Source: BRH-c25 sp012519325 (lineage in GTDB: Bacteria; Bacillota; Clostridia; Lutisporales; Lutisporaceae). From it: DNA of 64,000 nucleotides. The translations under genes and the position numbers were made by a program. Below the pieces are notes generated by a model. That model searched no databases. It was not told where the DNA came from and saw only the letters and a program-made list of their open reading frames with translations. Each line of letters opens with the position of its first letter. Position 1 is the stretch's first letter. The stretch is from NCBI GenBank assembly GCA_050950645.1, contig JBMNHZ010000018.1, forward strand, positions 62,001 through 126,000, read 5' to 3'. Positions 61,192 to 64,000 of the stretch are shown here, one piece after another.

Positions 61192-61222
61192 GAAGGCATT
61201 GCACAAGGCGGTGCCTTCCTTT
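61192..61222 (+). terminator. terminator after the chemoreceptor gene
   Basis: GAAGGCA (61192-61198) pairs with TGCCTTC (61212-61218), then CTTTAT; modest T-run. Confidence 0.6.
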
Positions 61223-61355
61223 ATATTCTGACATGGAAACATAGACCCTGGGCAGAGAAGGATGTTTGTTAATGGCTAAGGACTGTTATAGCTCCGGAGT
61301 TTCTGAAAATTACCGTAATGTGGGTGTTGCAGGTTTATTTTTTGAAGTTATTAAA

Positions 61356-61372
61356 TGTACAAGATTTGTACA
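61356..61372. promoter_or_regulatory. inverted repeat upstream of the Na/Pi cotransporter
   Basis: TGTACAA-GAT-TTGTACA is a perfect 7-3-7 repeat 85 bases before the ATG; possible operator. The rest of the gap 61223-61456 shows no gene. Confidence 0.4.
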
Positions 61373-61456
61373 GTACTATTTTTTTAATATTGTGAGAATT
61401 TTTAAAATGATATATAATGAAAAGGGTTGTTCAATTACTGCACATGGAGGATTCTT

Positions 61457-63124
61457 ATGCCGGATTTGAATAGCTTGATACAGGAGAATACAGCGTTTCA
61501 GATAGCTTTCAATCTTTTCGGAGGAACGGCCTTGCTAATGTATGGTGTTGACTTTATGGGCGGCGGGTTGGAAAAAGCCTCCGGGAAAGTAATGAAAAAA
61601 ATACTCTCGGTGCTGACAAAAAACTTATATGTGGCTTTTTTTGTGGGCACAATATTGACTATGCTTGTACAAAGCAGTACGGCAATTACTGTTATGACTG
61701 TCGGGTTTGTAAATGCAGGCTTGATGAATCTGACTCAGGCAGTAGGTATAATATACGGAACTAATATAGGTACTACCATAACTGCACAGCTAATGTCCCT
61801 GAAGCTTACCTATATAGCTCTCCCTATAATTGCAGTAGGCTTTTATATAATGTCTTTCTCAAAGAAGCATAGTACAAAAAGCCTGGGACAGGCAATTATG
61901 GGTTTCGGGCTCATGTTCCTGGGACTTAAGACCTTGAATGCCAGTTTGCCGTACATAAAGGACAGCGAGACCGCAAGACAGCTGTTCCTTCAATACGGAC
62001 AAAATCCTTTTCTGGGACTGTTTATCGGTATGATAGCAACTATGCTTATACACAGCAGTGCTGCCACTGTTGCTTTAACCATATCACTGTTCAGTGCCGA
62101 CCTGATAAGCTTTCCTGCTGCTATAGGATTAACTCTTGGAGATAATATAGGCACATGTATTACGGCGCAGATGGCAAGCCTTAAGGCAAATACAGCTGCC
62201 AGAAGGACTGCATGGGCACATACTTTATATAATGTTATAGGTGTCTTATTGGCAGTTATTGTTCTCAAACCCTTCTCGGGCATGATAGAATGGATTACTT
62301 TTCGTATACTCCATGAGCCCAGGGCATTTCTTGTAGCAAATACACATACTTTTTTTAATATAATCAGTGCATTTGTATTTCTTCCAATTACAAAATATTA
62401 TGTCTTATTTCTTGAAAGGATTATACCCGATAGAAAGGGTAAGAAATATGAAGATGAGCACCTGGATCGTCTTTTGATCGAAACTCCGGTGGCTGCTTTG
62501 AAGGCTGCAACTCAGGAAGTAATTTATGCAGCGGATGTAGCCAGAAATATGCTGAATGATTCGATGATCAGCATGATAGAGGGTGACGAGAGCAAGATTG
62601 ATTTAGTGTTGGAGAACGAAGAGAAGATTAACAGCATGCAGACAGAAATCACTCAGTATCTGGTGGAAATTTCCCGTAAGAATCTTGACAGTGACCAGTC
62701 TGCCAAAATACCTGCACTAATAAACACTATCAATAATTTTGAGAGAATAGGGGATCATTGTGAAGATATCATAGAATTATCACAAAGCAAAATAAATCGC
62801 AAGATTAGTTTCAGCGAAAAAGGATTAAATGAGCTGAAAGAATTATATCAAGAGGTCCTTGAGATGATGGATGAATGCTATCAATCTTACTCAAAGGATG
62901 ATGTTGAATTAGCACTCAAAGCGGCAGCCAGGGAAGATGTTGTTGATGAGCTTACCTTGAAGTTCAAAGGAAGGCACATTATTAGGCTGGAGGAAGGTAT
63001 TTGCAGTGTTCAGGCAGGGGTTATATTCCTGGATGCCATAACTCATCTGGAAAGAATTGCAGATCATCTTCACAATGTGTGCCTTATTATATCCGAAAAC
63101 AGACAAAATGAATATAAGGATTAA
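61457..63124 (+). CDS. Na/Pi cotransporter family protein with C-terminal PhoU domain
   Basis: This 555-residue membrane protein takes up phosphate with sodium. Two inverted Na/Pi cotransporter repeats carry the QSSTAITVMTVGFVNAGLM motif near residue 75 and HSSAATVALTISLFSADLI near 205, each with the conserved SS pair. The C-terminal ~200 residues form helical PhoU-like domains (ERIGDHCEDIIELSQ, LERIADHLHNVCLIISE). GGAGG at 61446-61450 fits ATG 61457; an upstream in-frame TTG at 61427 lacks a site. The fused PhoU domain probably gates transport according to phosphate status. Confidence 0.9.
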   Translation: MPDLNSLIQENTAFQIAFNLFGGTALLMYGVDFMGGGLEKASGKVMKKILSVLTKNLYVAFFVGTILTMLVQSSTAITVMTVGFVNAGLMNLTQAVGIIYGTNIGTTITAQLMSLKLTYIALPIIAVGFYIMSFSKKHSTKSLGQAIMGFGLMFLGLKTLNASLPYIKDSETARQLFLQYGQNPFLGLFIGMIATMLIHSSAATVALTISLFSADLISFPAAIGLTLGDNIGTCITAQMASLKANTAARRTAWAHTLYNVIGVLLAVIVLKPFSGMIEWITFRILHEPRAFLVANTHTFFNIISAFVFLPITKYYVLFLERIIPDRKGKKYEDEHLDRLLIETPVAALKAATQEVIYAADVARNMLNDSMISMIEGDESKIDLVLENEEKINSMQTEITQYLVEISRKNLDSDQSAKIPALINTINNFERIGDHCEDIIELSQSKINRKISFSEKGLNELKELYQEVLEMMDECYQSYSKDDVELALKAAAREDVVDELTLKFKGRHIIRLEEGICSVQAGVIFLDAITHLERIADHLHNVCLIISENRQNEYKD

Positions 63125-63137
63125 ACTGCAGATGGTT

Positions 63138-63164
63138 CCGATGCATAGCATCGGGATTTTTTTT
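63138..63164 (+). terminator. terminator after the Na/Pi cotransporter
   Basis: CCGATGC (63138-63144) pairs with GCATCGG (63148-63154), loop ATA, then GATTTTTTTT. Confidence 0.9.
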
Positions 63165-63248
63165 ACCGGAATTCTAATATTGTAACAAAATGTTAACATA
63201 AAAACTCAGATTTTTATGGTATTATTGTTAAGGAAAGGGGGTGAGAGA

Positions 63249-64000
63249 ATGAATTATTTAGTGGATTACCATATCCATTCCATCTATTCAACCGATGGGC
63301 ACAATACAATAATGGAAATATGTGAGAGTGCAGTAAACAATGGAATAGGCGAAATTGCAATAACAGATCACTTTGAACCAAACATTGCGGATGAATTTGG
63401 CTCTTCATATAACCAGATAGGGTACTGGGCTCATATCAATAAAGCCAGACAGGCATTCAGGGGAAGGCTTAACATAAAGCTTGGCGTTGAGCTTGGACAG
63501 CCTCATTTGTTTCCGGAAGTGTCAAGTGCAGTGATTAAAGATTTTCCCTATGATTATATCTTAGCTTCTGCACACAAGCTTCCTGCGGGAATGGACATTA
63601 AAGAGCTTGACTACAGCAAAGTAGGAGAAGAGGAATTATGTGAGATGTATCTCAGACAGCTTAAGCAGCTTGTTTACTGGAACAACTTCGATTGTATCGG
63701 ACATCTGGACCTGATTAAAAGGTATAGCGCTCCAGTATACAAAAAAAATATCTCATTGACGTGCCGGCATGAGCTTTTGAAGGAAGTATTGCAGCTGGTT
63801 GTTCAAAGCGGCAAGGGAATTGAGATTAATACTTCCGGATTGAGGCAGAGCCCAAAAGAAGCATTCCCAAGCTTGGATGTGGTTAAGCTTTACCGGGATA
63901 CAGGCGGAGAGATATTAACTATCGGCTCCGATGCACACATGGCGGAGGATGTAGGCAGAGGCTTGAATGAAGCATTAGCCATGGCAAGGGAAGCAGGCTT
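63249..64000 (+). CDS. PHP-domain histidinol-phosphatase family protein (HisJ-like), partial
   Basis: The first 250 codons run off the right edge of the window. The PHP metal site begins VDYHIHSIYSTDGHN, followed by AITDHFEP, GVELGQP, ILASAHKLP, CIGHLDLIKRY and GSDAHMAED, all metal-binding segments of the family. The length so far suits HisJ (about 260-280 residues). AAGGAAAGGGGGTGAGAG precedes the ATG. HisJ removes phosphate from histidinol phosphate in histidine synthesis, but PHP proteins of this shape also act on other phosphate esters; no his gene is in view. Confidence 0.85.
   Translation, partial: MNYLVDYHIHSIYSTDGHNTIMEICESAVNNGIGEIAITDHFEPNIADEFGSSYNQIGYWAHINKARQAFRGRLNIKLGVELGQPHLFPEVSSAVIKDFPYDYILASAHKLPAGMDIKELDYSKVGEEELCEMYLRQLKQLVYWNNFDCIGHLDLIKRYSAPVYKKNISLTCRHELLKEVLQLVVQSGKGIEINTSGLRQSPKEAFPSLDVVKLYRDTGGEILTIGSDAHMAEDVGRGLNEALAMAREAG

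Overview
The window reads as a chromosomal segment of a low-to-moderate GC Gram-positive anaerobe of the class Clostridia. The evidence is strong AGGAGG-type ribosome binding sites, many TTG/GTG starts, sigma-A promoters of TTGACA-17-TATAAT type, a CIRCE operator, a guanine-class riboswitch, molybdenum hydroxylase genes of the purine-fermenter type (ssnA plus three-subunit Xdh), and a clostridial ISLre2 element. I cannot name the species. No rRNA, tRNA or CRISPR array was seen.

Layout. (1) 1-13 kb is a purine region: an unexplained 194-base multi-stem element, an 8-oxoguanine-deaminase-like amidohydrolase, ssnA, xdhABC, a guanine-class riboswitch with terminator and antiterminator, xpt, and a BMP-type nucleoside ABC transporter (lipoprotein, double ATPase, two permeases) behind a heavily structured leader. 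Together these would import nucleosides, salvage xanthine/guanine and oxidise or deaminate purine bases. (2) 13-25.6 kb is a mixed region: iron alcohol dehydrogenase, an ISLre2 insertion with a long hairpin behind its transposase, a MATE exporter, a FAD oxidoreductase, a decaying polysaccharide cluster (GH16 with an altered active-site motif, a processive GT2 with a poly-T frameshift, a truncated VTC-domain protein), a 2-hydroxyacid dehydrogenase, a YggT protein, UDP-galactopyranose mutase and a GT2. (3) 25.6-32.4 kb: htpG under a perfect CIRCE operator, an 880-base gene-poor stretch with an IS3 orfA relic, an HpaI-type aldolase with a 2-keto-4-pentenoate-type hydratase, and a decayed histidine kinase beside an intact NarL-type regulator. 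(4) 32.5-43.9 kb looks like one catabolic unit: FGGY kinase, M81 (MlrC) hydrolase, DeoR repressor, class V aminotransferase and a five-gene Opp/Dpp importer; its substrate is not evident. (5) 43.9-50.9 kb: lipoate ligase, a MarR/adaptor/RND efflux operon and a DUF368 membrane protein. (6) 50.9-57.5 kb: a LarA-family protein followed by a polar amino acid ABC transporter and an aminotransferase in one likely operon, then a GntR-RCK_C (BusR-like, presumably c-di-AMP-sensing) regulator, then an acetyltransferase whose promoter is bracketed by two copies of a long-spaced inverted repeat. (7) 57.6-64 kb: a six-blade PLL-type lectin built from two-blade units, a chemoreceptor, a Na/Pi cotransporter fused to a PhoU domain, and a truncated PHP-family histidinol phosphatase.

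The observations I rate highest are the paired operators next to the BusR-like regulator, the multi-stem element at 217-410, the hairpin behind the ISLre2 transposase, the two-blade periodicity of the lectin, and the decayed sensor kinase beside an intact response regulator. Every functional link between neighbours is inference from gene order; no similarity search or folding program was run.
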